Shown piece by piece: positions 43,447 to 52,603 of a stretch of DNA of 64,000 nucleotides (its first letter is position 1; each line of letters begins with the position of its first letter). Origin of the DNA: an uncultured Collinsella sp. GTDB lineage: Bacteria; Actinomycetota; Coriobacteriia; Coriobacteriales; Coriobacteriaceae. The stretch lies in NCBI GenBank assembly GCA_900552385.1, contig URZI01000002.1:62001-126000 (forward strand), given 5' to 3'. The translations under genes and the position numbers were made by a program. A model generated the notes under the pieces. The model ran no database searches, was not told where the DNA came from, and saw only the letters and a list, made by a program, of their open reading frames with translations.

Positions 43447-44301
43447 ATGGGCAAGTACGTAATCGTGGTTGAGTCTGGGTCGGATGTGACGCCGGAGCTC
43501 TGCGAACGCTATGGCATCGTGCGTGTGCCCATGCATGTTACGATTGCTGACGAGACCGTTGAGGATGGTTCGATCGATCCGCTCGAGATTTATTCGCGCT
43601 GCAACGAGTTTGGCGTGATGCCCAGGACCAGCGGTTGCGCGCCGGCAGATTTCTCCCGCGTGTACGACCGCATCCATGCCGAGCAGCCCGACGCGACCAT
43701 CCTGCATCTTGCGTACTCCGAAGTCACGACCTGCTCACATCAGTCCTCCAAGATTGCAGCTAAGGGGCGCGACTACGTGTTCTCCATGGACACGCGTTTT
43801 GTTTCGGTTGGCCAGTCGCTCGTTGTCGTCGAGACCGCCAAATACATCGAGGCTCACCCCGATGCCACCGTCGACGAGATCTTCGCCTTCACGAACTCCG
43901 TCATGGACCGTGTGCTGCTGGGCTTTGTTCCTACCGACCTAGCCTTCCTTAAGGCAGGCGGTCGTCTGTCCAACGTGGCATTCCTTGGCGCCCATCTGCT
44001 CAAGATTAAGCCCTGCATTGAGGTGACAGGCGGCAAGTTCGTGGCGACCAAGAAGTTCCGCGGCTCTATGCTCAAGTGCGCCCGCGCCTTTATTGACCAC
44101 ATGGTTGCGAAGGGCGAGATTGACTACTCGCACATTGGCCTGGCGTATTCGGTGGGCCTTTCCCGGGAGCTGCGCGATGACATGGAAGTCTATGCGCATG
44201 ACCTGGGCTTTAAGGACGTTACCTGGACTCAGGTCGGCGGCGTCATCTCGAGCCATTGCGGCCCGACCGCCTTCGGTGCGGTGCTCACGCTTAAGGCGTA
44301 A
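43447..44301 (+). CDS. DegV-family fatty-acid-binding protein
   Basis: A 284-residue member of the DegV/FakB family, which holds a fatty acid for phosphorylation by FakA in Gram-positive bacteria. The sequence begins KYVIVVESGSDVTPELCERYGI, then has the GCAPADFSRVYDR segment that substitutes for the usual Ser/Thr lipid-binding loop (PRTSGCAPADF), and FLKAGGRLSN; GGVISSHCGPTAFG closes the domain. The start is uncertain: ATG 43447 has no strong ribosome site, and 43423 is an alternative. Many bacteria have several such paralogues. Confidence 0.85.
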   Translation: MGKYVIVVESGSDVTPELCERYGIVRVPMHVTIADETVEDGSIDPLEIYSRCNEFGVMPRTSGCAPADFSRVYDRIHAEQPDATILHLAYSEVTTCSHQSSKIAAKGRDYVFSMDTRFVSVGQSLVVVETAKYIEAHPDATVDEIFAFTNSVMDRVLLGFVPTDLAFLKAGGRLSNVAFLGAHLLKIKPCIEVTGGKFVATKKFRGSMLKCARAFIDHMVAKGEIDYSHIGLAYSVGLSRELRDDMEVYAHDLGFKDVTWTQVGGVISSHCGPTAFGAVLTLKA

Positions 44302-44475
44302 AGGCCGCAGGCGAGCGTTCTTCAGCCTGACATCTCGACGTAGCCCCCAGCCATGGTGATGGGGGATAGATTAAAACGTGCCGTTCTAGTCTGAGACGTT
44401 TAAACGCAAACGCATGGGCTAGAATGGCTCTGGCATTTTAATTGGTTGCATCCAAGGAGAGGCAAGGTAGCGCGA

Positions 44476-45294
44476 ATGGCAGAAATGACGCTCGAGGGTG
44501 TGGACGCTCGTCCCGAGGACTCCACGTTTGCCCTGGGCCGAGTACATTCGATTGAAACGATGGGTACGGTCGACGGACCCGGCATCCGCTTTGTGGTGTT
44601 TGTTCAGGGCTGTCCCATGCGCTGCGCGTATTGCCACAATCCCGATACCTGGTCGGTCAACGGCGGCACCATGGTGACCGTCGAACACCTGATGGATGAG
44701 TTCCAGAGTAACCATGAGTTTTACCGCAGCGGCGGCATTACCGTTTCGGGCGGCGAGCCGCTCCTGCAGCCCGAGTTTTTGGCCGACCTGTTCCGTGCAA
44801 TGCACAACAACCCCGATGGCCGTGTACATACCTGCCTAGATAGCTGTGGCTATGCATTTGACCCCAACCACCCCGAGAAGTTCGATGCCGTGCTCAACGA
44901 GACCGACATGGTACTGCTCGATATTAAGCATGCCGACCCAGTCGAGCATAAAAAGCTGACCGGTTGCGATCCCGCACGCATCTTGGCGTTCGGCGATGAG
45001 CTTGCACGTCGCAAGATCAAGGTCGTTATCCGCCACGTGGTGGTGCCGGGCATTACCGACACGGTGGAGGAGTGCGAGAAGCTCGGTCGCCTCATCGCTC
45101 CATGGCATAACGTGGTGGGCCTGGAAATGCTGCCGTATCACACGATGGGTGTCGTCAAGTACGAGCAACTGGGCATTCCCTATAAGCTCGAGGGCGTGCC
45201 CCAGATGGATACCGCGCGCATGCCCGAGCTGCGCAATGCCGTTATGGCCGGTATGAAAAAGCGCCGTGCGGAGCTCAAAAACGCTATCGGATAG
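44476..45294 (+). CDS. pflA: Pyruvate formate-lyase activating enzyme
   Basis: Radical-SAM enzyme of 272 residues that installs the glycyl radical on PFL. The 4Fe-4S motif is GCPMRCAYCHNP with Cys46, Cys50 and Cys53; SGGEPLLQPEF, LDSCGY and LDIKH are conserved. It is the short PflA type without the extra 8-iron insert of other glycyl-radical activases. It lies about 9 kb from the pfl genes, so it is not in their operon; the IS110 element and the sucrose operon lie between. The target Gly is on the separate small subunit at 35422. Confidence 0.92.
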   Translation: MAEMTLEGVDARPEDSTFALGRVHSIETMGTVDGPGIRFVVFVQGCPMRCAYCHNPDTWSVNGGTMVTVEHLMDEFQSNHEFYRSGGITVSGGEPLLQPEFLADLFRAMHNNPDGRVHTCLDSCGYAFDPNHPEKFDAVLNETDMVLLDIKHADPVEHKKLTGCDPARILAFGDELARRKIKVVIRHVVVPGITDTVEECEKLGRLIAPWHNVVGLEMLPYHTMGVVKYEQLGIPYKLEGVPQMDTARMPELRNAVMAGMKKRRAELKNAIG

Positions 45295-45610
45295 CATGCC
45301 ATTTTCGTTCCCCAAGGGCACTCATTGGGGACAGACTTAAATGAGTGCCCCTGGGCACCAAGTTGATTGCCAAAGAGCCCCGTCAAGTTGCGGTGGAATA
45401 GTTCTTGTTTTTCGGCTTATGCCGCCCAAACAGGAACTATTTCACCGCAACTGCGTTTTGGGTAGAGATGTGCAACAGAATTGGCAAAAATGCATAGAAA
45501 CGCTTGTGGTTTCTTTAAAGACACCTTAAACGCCGCTGAATATCTTTGGAAAGAATTGCCTGCTCGGTATAATGCTGCTCGTATATAAACGGTGGCAGTC
45601 AGGAGACCAC
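45295..45610. repeat. Intergenic gap with two palindromes
   Basis: GGGCACTCATT (45316-45326) pairs with 45340-45350 around GGGGACAGACTTA. Then 45386-45410 and 45428-45452 form a 25-bp inverted repeat (23 matches) of the AGTTGCGGTGRAATAG family also seen at 6493. No gene seen. Confidence 0.6.
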
Positions 45611-46729
45611 GTGCGAAACATCGCATCGCGGGACGAGTATGTGCCGCAGCATGGCAGCAGATATAAGACGAAGGGCACGTCTTTGCGTGGCCTTGCCGGC
45701 GCTCGCATCCGCGTGAGGAAGATTGCCGCCATTGGGATGCTAACGTCGGCGGTTATTATCCTCGGAATTACCGTTAAAACCTACGCCTCGGAGCGAACGG
45801 GGCGCCCAGATGCGTCAACGGTACAGCTGCAAAACGAGAAGGTTTCAAAGTCCAAAGCGTCGGCAGATCAAGCTCTGTCGACGGCAGATCTCAAGACGAG
45901 ACTTTCGAAGGCGGACTTCAACGATATCCCTTCGGGTGATACCGTTCGGACCTTCTCGTTGGTGGATAACAAGACTCCTGCCTTGGAGGATGAGAGCCTT
46001 GCCCAGCTCCAGGATGCCCTGTGTCGGGCGCAGGAGCTGGGCGACGTGGGTGTAGTGTTCTACGACCTATCGAGCGGTAGGGGCGTGACGTATAACGCCG
46101 ATGTCGAGGTGTATGGAGCGAGCAGCTACAAAGCGCTGTATGCGCTCTATATTTGCGAGACGTTGGTCGAATCGGGGCAGGTGTCGCTCGATGGGCCTTT
46201 AGCCACGTATGGTGGTTACAGCATGGGCTGGCAGACGGTGCGCGACCTTATCGAGAATGCCGTCGTCAACTCAGACAACGATTCGTTTATCGCGTTACGC
46301 GCGGCGTTTGACCATGATGGCTATGAGGATTGGATTGCCAATCTGGGTGTTGATGACGAAACGGCACTGAATCCGATGAGTGATTTTCCGACCTACTGCC
46401 CGCGCACTTCTGCGAGGTTATGGCGTGAGATGAGCGAGTATCTGAGCATGGATACCGAGACTTCACAGTGGTTGTCGGGCCTTCTGGCATCAACATCGCG
46501 CTCGTTTATTCGCGATGGCATTGCGGACGAGCAGGTTTTGGTGCGCAACAAGGCAGGCTGGATTAGCGAGGATGGTTACTACTCGACATGCGATGCGGGC
46601 CTTATCGACATCGATGGCCGTACCTATGTCATGAGCGTCATGACATCGATGCCGTGGAGCGACCGCTCGAGCGAGGTTGCGGCTGCGATTGCAAAGGCTC
46701 TGTTTGATACGCGAGCTGCGCTGGCTTAG
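45611..46729 (+). CDS. Beta-lactamase-fold serine hydrolase, membrane-anchored
   Basis: A 372-residue protein with a basic N-terminus and one hydrophobic anchor (about 36-56), so the catalytic domain is outside the membrane. The class A beta-lactamase-like domain carries Ser171-x-x-Lys174 in ASSYKAL, Ser221-Asp-Asn in VVNSDNDS and a Lys-Ala-Gly (314-316) in place of Lys-Thr-Gly. The Glu166-type omega-loop is not obvious, so it is more probably a peptidoglycan or D,D-peptidase-like enzyme than a resistance lactamase. Start GTG 45611 with AGGAG 5 nt upstream. Confidence 0.83.
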   Translation: MRNIASRDEYVPQHGSRYKTKGTSLRGLAGARIRVRKIAAIGMLTSAVIILGITVKTYASERTGRPDASTVQLQNEKVSKSKASADQALSTADLKTRLSKADFNDIPSGDTVRTFSLVDNKTPALEDESLAQLQDALCRAQELGDVGVVFYDLSSGRGVTYNADVEVYGASSYKALYALYICETLVESGQVSLDGPLATYGGYSMGWQTVRDLIENAVVNSDNDSFIALRAAFDHDGYEDWIANLGVDDETALNPMSDFPTYCPRTSARLWREMSEYLSMDTETSQWLSGLLASTSRSFIRDGIADEQVLVRNKAGWISEDGYYSTCDAGLIDIDGRTYVMSVMTSMPWSDRSSEVAAAIAKALFDTRAALA

Positions 46730-46807
46730 CGTGTTCGTTTGGCGAGGTCAAACAAAATGCTGGTACCATACCTTGGTTGAGAATTTCGTATAGGTTTGGG
46801 GAATGGT

Positions 46808-47548
46808 ATGGCTACCATCGCGATTATCGGTGCGCTCGAAAAAGAGATCATGCAGATTAAGGAAGAGCTGAGCGACGTTTGCGAGGCACGGGAGGCAGGC
46901 TTGACCGTTGTGAGCGGTGAGCTCGACGGCCTGACAGTTGTCGCCACAACGGCGGGCATGGGCACGGTGAACGCCGCTGCTGCAACACAGCACCTCATTA
47001 GCAAGTATGCTCCGCAGGCTGTTGTGTTTTCGGGCATTGCGGGCGGTTTGAACCCCAAGCTCCATATCGACGACGTGGTCATTGGCAAACGCCTGCGCTA
47101 TCTGGATACCGATACCGCGCTTATCGCCGAGTCCGCACCGGGGCTCGAGGAGTTTGGCTCGACACCCGCGCTGGTCGATATTGCCGTCGACGTGCTTGCT
47201 GAGCGTGGGTTCGTTGATGCTTCAACAAATGCAGTCGCTTCGAACGAGGGCACCAAGCAGTTCCTGGTCGGCACGATTGCCACGGGTAACCGCTTTGTGA
47301 CGGGCGCCGCCATGCGCAACGACGCTATCGAGGCGACGCATGCCGATTGTGTCGGCATGGAGGGCGCGGCAATTGCCCATGTCGCAACCAAAAATGGTGT
47401 CGATTGCCTGGTGTTGCGCGCTATCAGCGATAATTGTGACGAGGCGTACGATGCAATTTGCGACCGAGAGTTCGATCTGTTCGAGTACGCGCGTGTCGCA
47501 AGTGACATCACACTCGATATCGTCCGCCGCATTGCCGCTGCGCAATAG
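46808..47548 (+). CDS. mtnN: 5'-methylthioadenosine/S-adenosylhomocysteine nucleosidase
   Basis: Hydrolyses MTA and SAH, products of SAM-dependent reactions, to adenine and the thioribose. A 246-residue protein beginning ATIAIIGALEKEI with the typical TAGMGTVNAA, FSGIAGGL, and the purine-binding VGMEGAAIAHVATKNGVDCLVLRAISD. The catalytic Asp is in ISDNCDE. ATG 46808 fits family length better than the TTG 12 nt upstream. engB starts 38 bp downstream and is likely cotranscribed. Confidence 0.92.
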   Translation: MATIAIIGALEKEIMQIKEELSDVCEAREAGLTVVSGELDGLTVVATTAGMGTVNAAAATQHLISKYAPQAVVFSGIAGGLNPKLHIDDVVIGKRLRYLDTDTALIAESAPGLEEFGSTPALVDIAVDVLAERGFVDASTNAVASNEGTKQFLVGTIATGNRFVTGAAMRNDAIEATHADCVGMEGAAIAHVATKNGVDCLVLRAISDNCDEAYDAICDREFDLFEYARVASDITLDIVRRIAAAQ

Positions 47549-47586
47549 CGCGTCTATTTGTAAGAACCTACGACCAAGGAGTGTCC

Positions 47587-48177
47587 ATGGCCGATTCCAT
47601 TAACTACCAGCTTGCCAAGTTCGTCGCCAGCTACGGCAAGGTTTCGCAGATTCCCGAGTCCACCTGCCCCGAGGTGAGCTTTGTCGGCCGTTCCAACGTG
47701 GGCAAGTCGTCGATTATGAACAAGCTCTTTGGCCGCAAGAACCTGGTCAAGGTTTCCAGTACGCCGGGCAAGACGAGCAACATCAACTTCTTTGAGGCCG
47801 ACGATGTACACTTTGTGGACCTGCCGGGTTACGGTTTCGCCCGTCGCTCCAAGGCCGAGCGCGACCGCTGGGCCGAGCTTATCGGCGACTTTTTCGACTC
47901 CGAGCGCAGCTTTAACTTGGTCGTCTCGCTGGTGGACATTCGTCACGACCCCAGCAAGCTCGACCACGACATGATCGACTACCTACAGGGCAACGAGTTC
48001 AACTTTATCGTCTGCCTCACCAAGGCCGACAAACTCAGCCGCACCCAGCAGGCCCGCCAAGCAGCAGCCATCAAAAAGCAGCTCAACGTCCCGGCCGAGA
48101 ATGTAATCATCACGAGCTCCCAGACCGGCGTGGGTATCGACGAACTAAAAAAGCGCATCGCCGAGGCCTGCCTCTAG
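47587..48177 (+). CDS. engB: Ribosome-biogenesis GTPase EngB/YsxC
   Basis: Essential GTPase acting in large-subunit assembly, 196 residues. G1 GRSNVGKSS (about 34-42), G2 TPGKTS, G3 DLPGYG, G4 TKAD and G5 SSQ are all in place. ATG 47587 follows AAGGAG at 6 nt; the GTG at 47581 is too close to the site. It ends just before a double-palindrome region that also serves the next gene pair. Confidence 0.93.
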   Translation: MADSINYQLAKFVASYGKVSQIPESTCPEVSFVGRSNVGKSSIMNKLFGRKNLVKVSSTPGKTSNINFFEADDVHFVDLPGYGFARRSKAERDRWAELIGDFFDSERSFNLVVSLVDIRHDPSKLDHDMIDYLQGNEFNFIVCLTKADKLSRTQQARQAAAIKKQLNVPAENVIITSSQTGVGIDELKKRIAEACL

Positions 48178-48207
48178 TCAGGGTTAAACCGTCAAAAGCC
48201 CCCGTTC

Positions 48208-48261
48208 ATATCACCCCAGTGATAGTTATTGGTAAACTATCACTGGGGTGATATTTTTTAG
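48208..48261. promoter_or_regulatory. Double palindromic operator (and possible terminator) before the toxin-like gene
   Basis: A 20-bp perfect inverted repeat (48208-48227 / 48235-48254). Each arm is itself a palindrome: TATCAC-CCCA-GTGATA at 48209-48224 and TATCAC-TGGG-GTGATA at 48238-48253. A T-run follows, so it could also end the engB transcript. Two identical half-sites 29 bp apart fit cooperative binding by an HTH antitoxin. Confidence 0.7.
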
Positions 48262-48270
48262 GAGGTCGAT

Positions 48271-48954
48271 ATGGAGCTTTGGCACGGGTCGGAGGTTGTT
48301 GTCGAGCATCCATCGTTGGATAAATGCAGGCAATTCAATGACTATGGGCGCGGGTTTTATTGCACACCGCATGAGGAAATGGCAATGGAGTGGGCATGTC
48401 GGACCGAGTCTGATGGCATTGCCAATCGATATGAGCTTGATTTAGATGGCCTTGCGATTTTGGATTTGGAATCAGGTGAGTTCTCGATTCTCAACTGGCT
48501 TGCAATTCTGGCGAATAACAGAGAGTTCAATGTTTCAACGCCAGTAGCACGCGAGGGGCTTCGTTATCTGCTGGATAACTGCCTGATTGATATTTCTCCC
48601 TATGACGTTATTCGAGGCTATCGTGCAGACGATTCCTATTTCTCGTTTGCAAGACAGTTTGTCAACGGCATGATCTCGCTCAGGCAATTGCAGCGCATTA
48701 TGTTTTTGGGGGATTTGGGCATTCAATATGCGCTTATGAGTGAGCGTGCGTTCTCGGCGATTAAGTTCCGCGATTGGAAGCAGGCTTCGGGAGCTGAGTT
48801 TTATCCCAAACGATTTGAGCGAGAACAGAACGCTCGACGAAAGTACCTGGATACGGTAAACGGATTTGACTCTGATGGTGTCGACATTAGGGATTTGATG
48901 GCAGGGAGGGTTGATTTAAATGATCCAAGAGTTAACGGATCGTGGGCCGAGTAG
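48271..48954 (+). CDS. DUF3990-family protein, probable ART-fold toxin
   Basis: A 227-residue protein starting MELWHGSEVVVEHPSL and continuing DYGRGFYCTPHEEMAMEWA. This H-G-S ... G-x-G-F-Y pattern is typical of the DUF3990 family, related to ADP-ribosyltransferase folds. It overlaps the next gene by 35 bp, a usual toxin-antitoxin arrangement, and lies behind a double operator. The region is less GC-rich than neighbours, hinting at acquisition. Toxic activity is inference; a catalytic Glu is not assigned. Confidence 0.75.
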   Translation: MELWHGSEVVVEHPSLDKCRQFNDYGRGFYCTPHEEMAMEWACRTESDGIANRYELDLDGLAILDLESGEFSILNWLAILANNREFNVSTPVAREGLRYLLDNCLIDISPYDVIRGYRADDSYFSFARQFVNGMISLRQLQRIMFLGDLGIQYALMSERAFSAIKFRDWKQASGAEFYPKRFEREQNARRKYLDTVNGFDSDGVDIRDLMAGRVDLNDPRVNGSWAE

Positions 48955-49618
48955 GACATATCCCGTCTATTACCTTGAGGACGCAATGAACAACCTCGGG
49001 GATTGCTTCGACTATGCCGTTAACGATTACGGAGCAGAAGGATCGGAAGTTGCTGAACTCTTTTGCCTGAGCGGCGTAGCTCGCGAGTTCGAACACGGCA
49101 ACGCATGGGTAGTGTCGGGAAAGTCGGGCGTTGAACTATTTGCGCTCATCTCCGAAAGATCTGGTTACCAAACAGGGTCGATGCCAGATCGGACCTACCG
49201 ATTTGAGAAGACACCAGAATATTGGACGGGCTGGATACTGGCATATTTGCAGTGGCGCCTAGGGGGATCGTTCGAAGATCTGCTTCATGTTGTTCCATTT
49301 GATGCGCTGCGAAACCTGTACTACCCCTGGCATGAGGCCTCGGAGGAGCGCGTGGCGCGCCTTGTCTGTGATATGGCGAAGAAGGCGCCGCGTCAGACTA
49401 AACTGGCGCTAGCAAGAAAGAGGATTAAAAAAACCCAACAAGACCTGGCATACGAATCGGGTGTATCGCTCCGTTCAATCCAAATGTACGAACAGCGCCA
49501 GCGAAACATCAACGAAGCCTCGGTAACGACAGTGAGGGATATTGCAAAAGTCCTACACTGCAACATCGAAGACCTCCTAGAACCAGTCTTCGAATACAAA
49601 GAAACAAGCGCAGCGTAA
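48920..49618 (+). CDS. HTH-domain partner of the DUF3990 protein, probable antitoxin
   Basis: A 232-residue protein. The N-terminal 150 residues are uncharacterised (YPVYYLEDAMNNLGDCFDYA onward, with aromatic-rich EYWTGWILAYLQWRLG), and the C-terminal part is an XRE HTH: LALARKRIKKTQQDLAYESG, then VSLRSIQMYEQRQRNINEAS. The HTH makes it the likely repressor of the double palindrome upstream. GGGAGGG lies before ATG 48920. Toxin-first order with an HTH protein second is unusual for classical modules but known for several families. Confidence 0.75.
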   Translation: MIQELTDRGPSRTYPVYYLEDAMNNLGDCFDYAVNDYGAEGSEVAELFCLSGVAREFEHGNAWVVSGKSGVELFALISERSGYQTGSMPDRTYRFEKTPEYWTGWILAYLQWRLGGSFEDLLHVVPFDALRNLYYPWHEASEERVARLVCDMAKKAPRQTKLALARKRIKKTQQDLAYESGVSLRSIQMYEQRQRNINEASVTTVRDIAKVLHCNIEDLLEPVFEYKETSAA

Positions 49619-49754
49619 ACCAAGCGCACAGGCGAAGCCTGTCACTAGTAAGTGCCCCTACCTAGCAAGAGCCCCTACCAATAAAAAGCAACTATCAGCC
49701 CGGCGCTTTTACAAAGCGTAGGTCCCTGTAGCCGCCGTCAGCGAAGCTAACGTA

Positions 49755-49879
49755 GGGGAGGCCAGGGGCTTTGCCCCCAAATCTTTCCGCAGGACGGCAG
49801 GACCCCCGCCGCACGAAGTGCGCAGCGGGGGTCCTGCCATGTCCGAGGACGATTTGGGGGCAAAGCCCCTGGCCTCCCC
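49755..49879. repeat. Double-palindrome element, copy B
   Basis: Perfect 28-bp arms 49755-49782 / 49852-49879, inner hairpin about 49797-49837, and the conserved motifs in inverse orientation (CTTTCCGCAGG and CATGTCCGAGGACG). Located between the HTH gene and thrB, which converge. Confidence 0.85.
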
Positions 49880-49900
49880 GGCGAGTATACGGGACGGCGA

Positions 49901-50782
49901 CTACAGGTATTCGATCTGGGCGCCTTCCGTGTCGCACGTCAGAATATGCGTGTCGCACTTGGGGAACTGCTCGCGCAGCTTGACCTGCAGGAACTTTGCC
50001 ACGATGGTATCGTCGGTCACAGCCATAAGGGTCGAGCCCGAACCGCTGATCCAGATGGTCTTGGCACCGCCGTTAAGGCAGGTGTCGCGCACAGCGTTGT
50101 AGTCGGGAATCAGACGGCGACGATAGGGTTCCTGGATGCGGTCGTCGTTGGCGGCGGCAATCAGGTCAAGGTCGCCAGTCTCCAGGCCGCGCGTCATGCC
50201 GGCGATGCGGCCCATTTGCCATACGGCGGTGGAGAGTGGAATCTCCTGCGGCACAACCTTGCGCGCCTCGCTCGTATGCACCTCGTAGGGCGGAATCACG
50301 GTAATAAAACGCAAGCGATCGCTCACCTCGTAGCGCAGGCACTGGGGGAGCGAATCAGTCGGCGTAAAGGAGCAAACGGCACCGCCCAGGATAGCGGGGG
50401 CGACGTTATCGGGATGGCCCTCGACCTCGGTGGCGATGCGGACGAGCTCGGCGCGGTCGACGGTATGGCCCGTCAACGCGGCGGCAGCCATGATGCCGGC
50501 GACGACGCAGGTGGAGCTGGAACCCAGGCCGCGGGCGACGGGCACGTCGGTCTGAATGTCGATGGCAACGGGAAAAGCCGGCTCGCCCCAGGCGGCCAGA
50601 GCATCGACAAAGCTTACATAGACCAGGTTATTCTCGTTTTGGAACTCCTCGGGGCAGCCCGTGATGGTGAGCTTGTCGGCGCGCTCAAAGGTAAAGTGCG
50701 AGTAGAGGCTGACGGCCATGCCGAGGGTGTCGTAGCCGATGCCTAGGTTGGCGCTGGTTGCTGGGACGGTGATTTTGATCAT
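49901..50782 (-). CDS. thrB: Homoserine kinase
   Basis: GHMP kinase (293 residues) making O-phosphohomoserine for threonine. Start MIKITVPATSANLGIGYDTLG is the family's substrate signature; the ATP loop is PVARGLGSSSTCVVAGI and the C-terminal GSGSTLMAV. thrC is upstream on the same strand, separated by a 200-bp gap holding a nested palindrome, so they may share a transcript. Homoserine dehydrogenase is not in the window. Confidence 0.92.
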   Translation of the reverse strand: MIKITVPATSANLGIGYDTLGMAVSLYSHFTFERADKLTITGCPEEFQNENNLVYVSFVDALAAWGEPAFPVAIDIQTDVPVARGLGSSSTCVVAGIMAAAALTGHTVDRAELVRIATEVEGHPDNVAPAILGGAVCSFTPTDSLPQCLRYEVSDRLRFITVIPPYEVHTSEARKVVPQEIPLSTAVWQMGRIAGMTRGLETGDLDLIAAANDDRIQEPYRRRLIPDYNAVRDTCLNGGAKTIWISGSGSTLMAVTDDTIVAKFLQVKLREQFPKCDTHILTCDTEGAQIEYL

Positions 50783-50797
50783 GGGAATCTCCTGGGC

Positions 50798-50903
50798 GGT
50801 CTGCCTGTTTAGTTCGCTGCTCGGGCAGTCCTGGCTCGCTCGGAAAGCACATTAAGTGCTTTCCGGCTCGTGCGGAACTCGCGACGAACTAAACAGGCAG
50901 ACC
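50798..50903. repeat. Nested palindrome between thrC and thrB
   Basis: Outer perfect 19-bp arms 50798-50816 / 50885-50903 (GGTCTGCCTGTTTAGTTCG) enclose a perfect 10-bp inner hairpin, 50841-50850 / 50856-50865 (CGGAAAGCAC). Could act as a cruciform, terminator or processing site between the two thr genes. Confidence 0.6.
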
Positions 50904-50946
50904 CGCTCGCATGCTCGTCATCATCCCGAAAGCTAAATAAAAAGAA

Positions 50947-50970
50947 TGTGCGCCGGCTTGCGCCGGCGCT
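50947..50970 (-). terminator. Terminator after thrC
   Basis: Stem TGCGCCGGC / GCCGGCGC with a T-rich tail on the minus strand (the A-rich 50936-50946). It may limit readthrough into thrB. Confidence 0.6.
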
Positions 50971-50981
50971 TAATAAGGGGT

Positions 50982-52499
50982 TTAGTTGGTTGCCATCTTT
51001 TTTGCAGCCTGCTCTACGTAGCTGGCCATCTCATCGACGTCGCAGACGTCTTCGAAGCGGACGGGCTTGGACTCGAGTTCGGCGAGCTGGGTCGGGGCGA
51101 CCGTATTGGTTGCCTGCTCGAGCACGCGCATGGCCTCAAAGTCGTCTTCGGGAACGTTAAGCCCCAGAGCGTCGCAGCAGGCGCGCGGGAACTTGTAGGG
51201 GCTGGCGGTCGAAAGCAGCACACGGGCCTTGGCGCCCTCGGCGGGAGCGACCTTTTCAAAGACGTGATAGCCGCAAGCGGTGTGCGGGTCGATCACATAG
51301 CCGTTTGCACCCCAGCAGCTCTTGATGGCAGCGCGGACCTCGTCTTCGCTGGCCCAACCGCAACCAAAGACGTTCTGAATCTTTGCCAGCAGGTCGGCGG
51401 GAATTTCGTAGCGACCAGTCTGTGCCAGCTGCTCCATAAGGCCGGCAACGAGCTCACAGTCGCCATCGGACAGGAAGTACAGCATGCGCTCCAGGTTAGA
51501 GCTGATGAGGATGTCCATCGACGGCGAGATGGTCGTGAAGAACGGACGGTTGCGGTCGTAGACGCCGGTGGTCAGGAAGTCGGCGAGCACGTTGTTCTTG
51601 TCGCTGGCCACGACGAGTTTGGCGACGGGCAGACCCATGCGCTTGGCATAGTAGCCGGCCAGGATGTCGCCAAAGTTGCCGGTCGGTACGCAGAACTCCA
51701 CGGCGTCGCCGGCCTCGATGGCGCCGGCGCGCAACAGCTGCGCATAGGCGGCAAAGTAGTAGACGACCTGCGGCACCAGACGGCCGACGTTGATGGAGTT
51801 GGCGCTCGAAAGCACCGTGCCGGCGGCCTCAAGACGCTCGGCAAGCTCCTTATCGGCAAAGATGCGCTTGACGGCACTCTGGGCATCGTCAAAGTTGCCG
51901 CGGATGCCGCAGACGGCGACGTTATCGCCCTCCTGCGTGGACATCTGCAGGTTCTGGACGCGGCTGACCTTGCCCTCGGGATAAAAGACGGTGATGCCCG
52001 TGCCCGGAGCGTCGGCAAAACCGGCGAGCGCGGCCTTGCCCGTGTCGCCCGACGTGGCGGTGACGATCATGATGCGCTCGGCGCCGCCGTCCTTGGCGGA
52101 AGTGCGGGCCATCAGACGGGGGAGCATCTGCAGGGCGACATCCTTGAAGGCGCTTGTGGGGCCGCCAAAGAGCTCCATCACATAGGTCTGAGGGGCGTCA
52201 GCGCCCGGCGCTGCGTCGAGTTTGACGAGCGGCGTAACCTCTTCACTCGCGAACGTGCCGCGGTATGCCTCGTCGACACACGCCGAAATTTCTTCGGCCG
52301 TGTAATCATTCAGTAACATTCCCAACACATCTTGAGCGATTTCAAAGTACGATTTAGCTGCAAGCGAGCTGATATCGACCTGCTGGGTGCCGAGCTCGTC
52401 CGAGACAAACAAACCCCCGTCGGGAGCGATGCCGGTGCGGATTGCCACCTTACTTGAGCACGATAAAGTGCGTCCTCGTGTACTATGATAAGTTCCCAT
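50982..52499 (-). CDS. thrC: Threonine synthase
   Basis: PLP enzyme converting O-phosphohomoserine to threonine, 505 residues, of the longer (yeast/E. coli-like) type. N-terminal TYHSTRGRTLSCSS, PLP-lysine region FGGPTSAFKDVALQ, then TSGDTGKAALAGF. ATG 52499 has GAGGAG 9 nt upstream; a start at 52544 is possible but adds an unrelated leader. Divergent from lysC with a gap of only about 105 bp, so both promoters share it; no riboswitch was recognised. Confidence 0.92.
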   Translation of the reverse strand: MGTYHSTRGRTLSCSSKVAIRTGIAPDGGLFVSDELGTQQVDISSLAAKSYFEIAQDVLGMLLNDYTAEEISACVDEAYRGTFASEEVTPLVKLDAAPGADAPQTYVMELFGGPTSAFKDVALQMLPRLMARTSAKDGGAERIMIVTATSGDTGKAALAGFADAPGTGITVFYPEGKVSRVQNLQMSTQEGDNVAVCGIRGNFDDAQSAVKRIFADKELAERLEAAGTVLSSANSINVGRLVPQVVYYFAAYAQLLRAGAIEAGDAVEFCVPTGNFGDILAGYYAKRMGLPVAKLVVASDKNNVLADFLTTGVYDRNRPFFTTISPSMDILISSNLERMLYFLSDGDCELVAGLMEQLAQTGRYEIPADLLAKIQNVFGCGWASEDEVRAAIKSCWGANGYVIDPHTACGYHVFEKVAPAEGAKARVLLSTASPYKFPRACCDALGLNVPEDDFEAMRVLEQATNTVAPTQLAELESKPVRFEDVCDVDEMASYVEQAAKKMATN

Positions 52500-52603
52500 A
52501 TAACACTGCTCCTCGGATGCCTTGGTCCCAATCGGTGAAACCATGGTATCAGAGCGCGCAAAATAGGTTCGCAGAGGCTTTTTAGAAAGGTAACCTCCAG
52601 CCC

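Noticed and set aside
48208..48261. Double palindrome as a simple terminator only
   Set aside because: The T-run fits termination, but each arm being itself a 6-4-6 palindrome is not needed for a terminator and favours an operator.
52500..52603. Riboswitch upstream of thrC or lysC
   Set aside because: The divergent gap is only about 105 bp and shows no recognisable lysine-riboswitch or T-box features.
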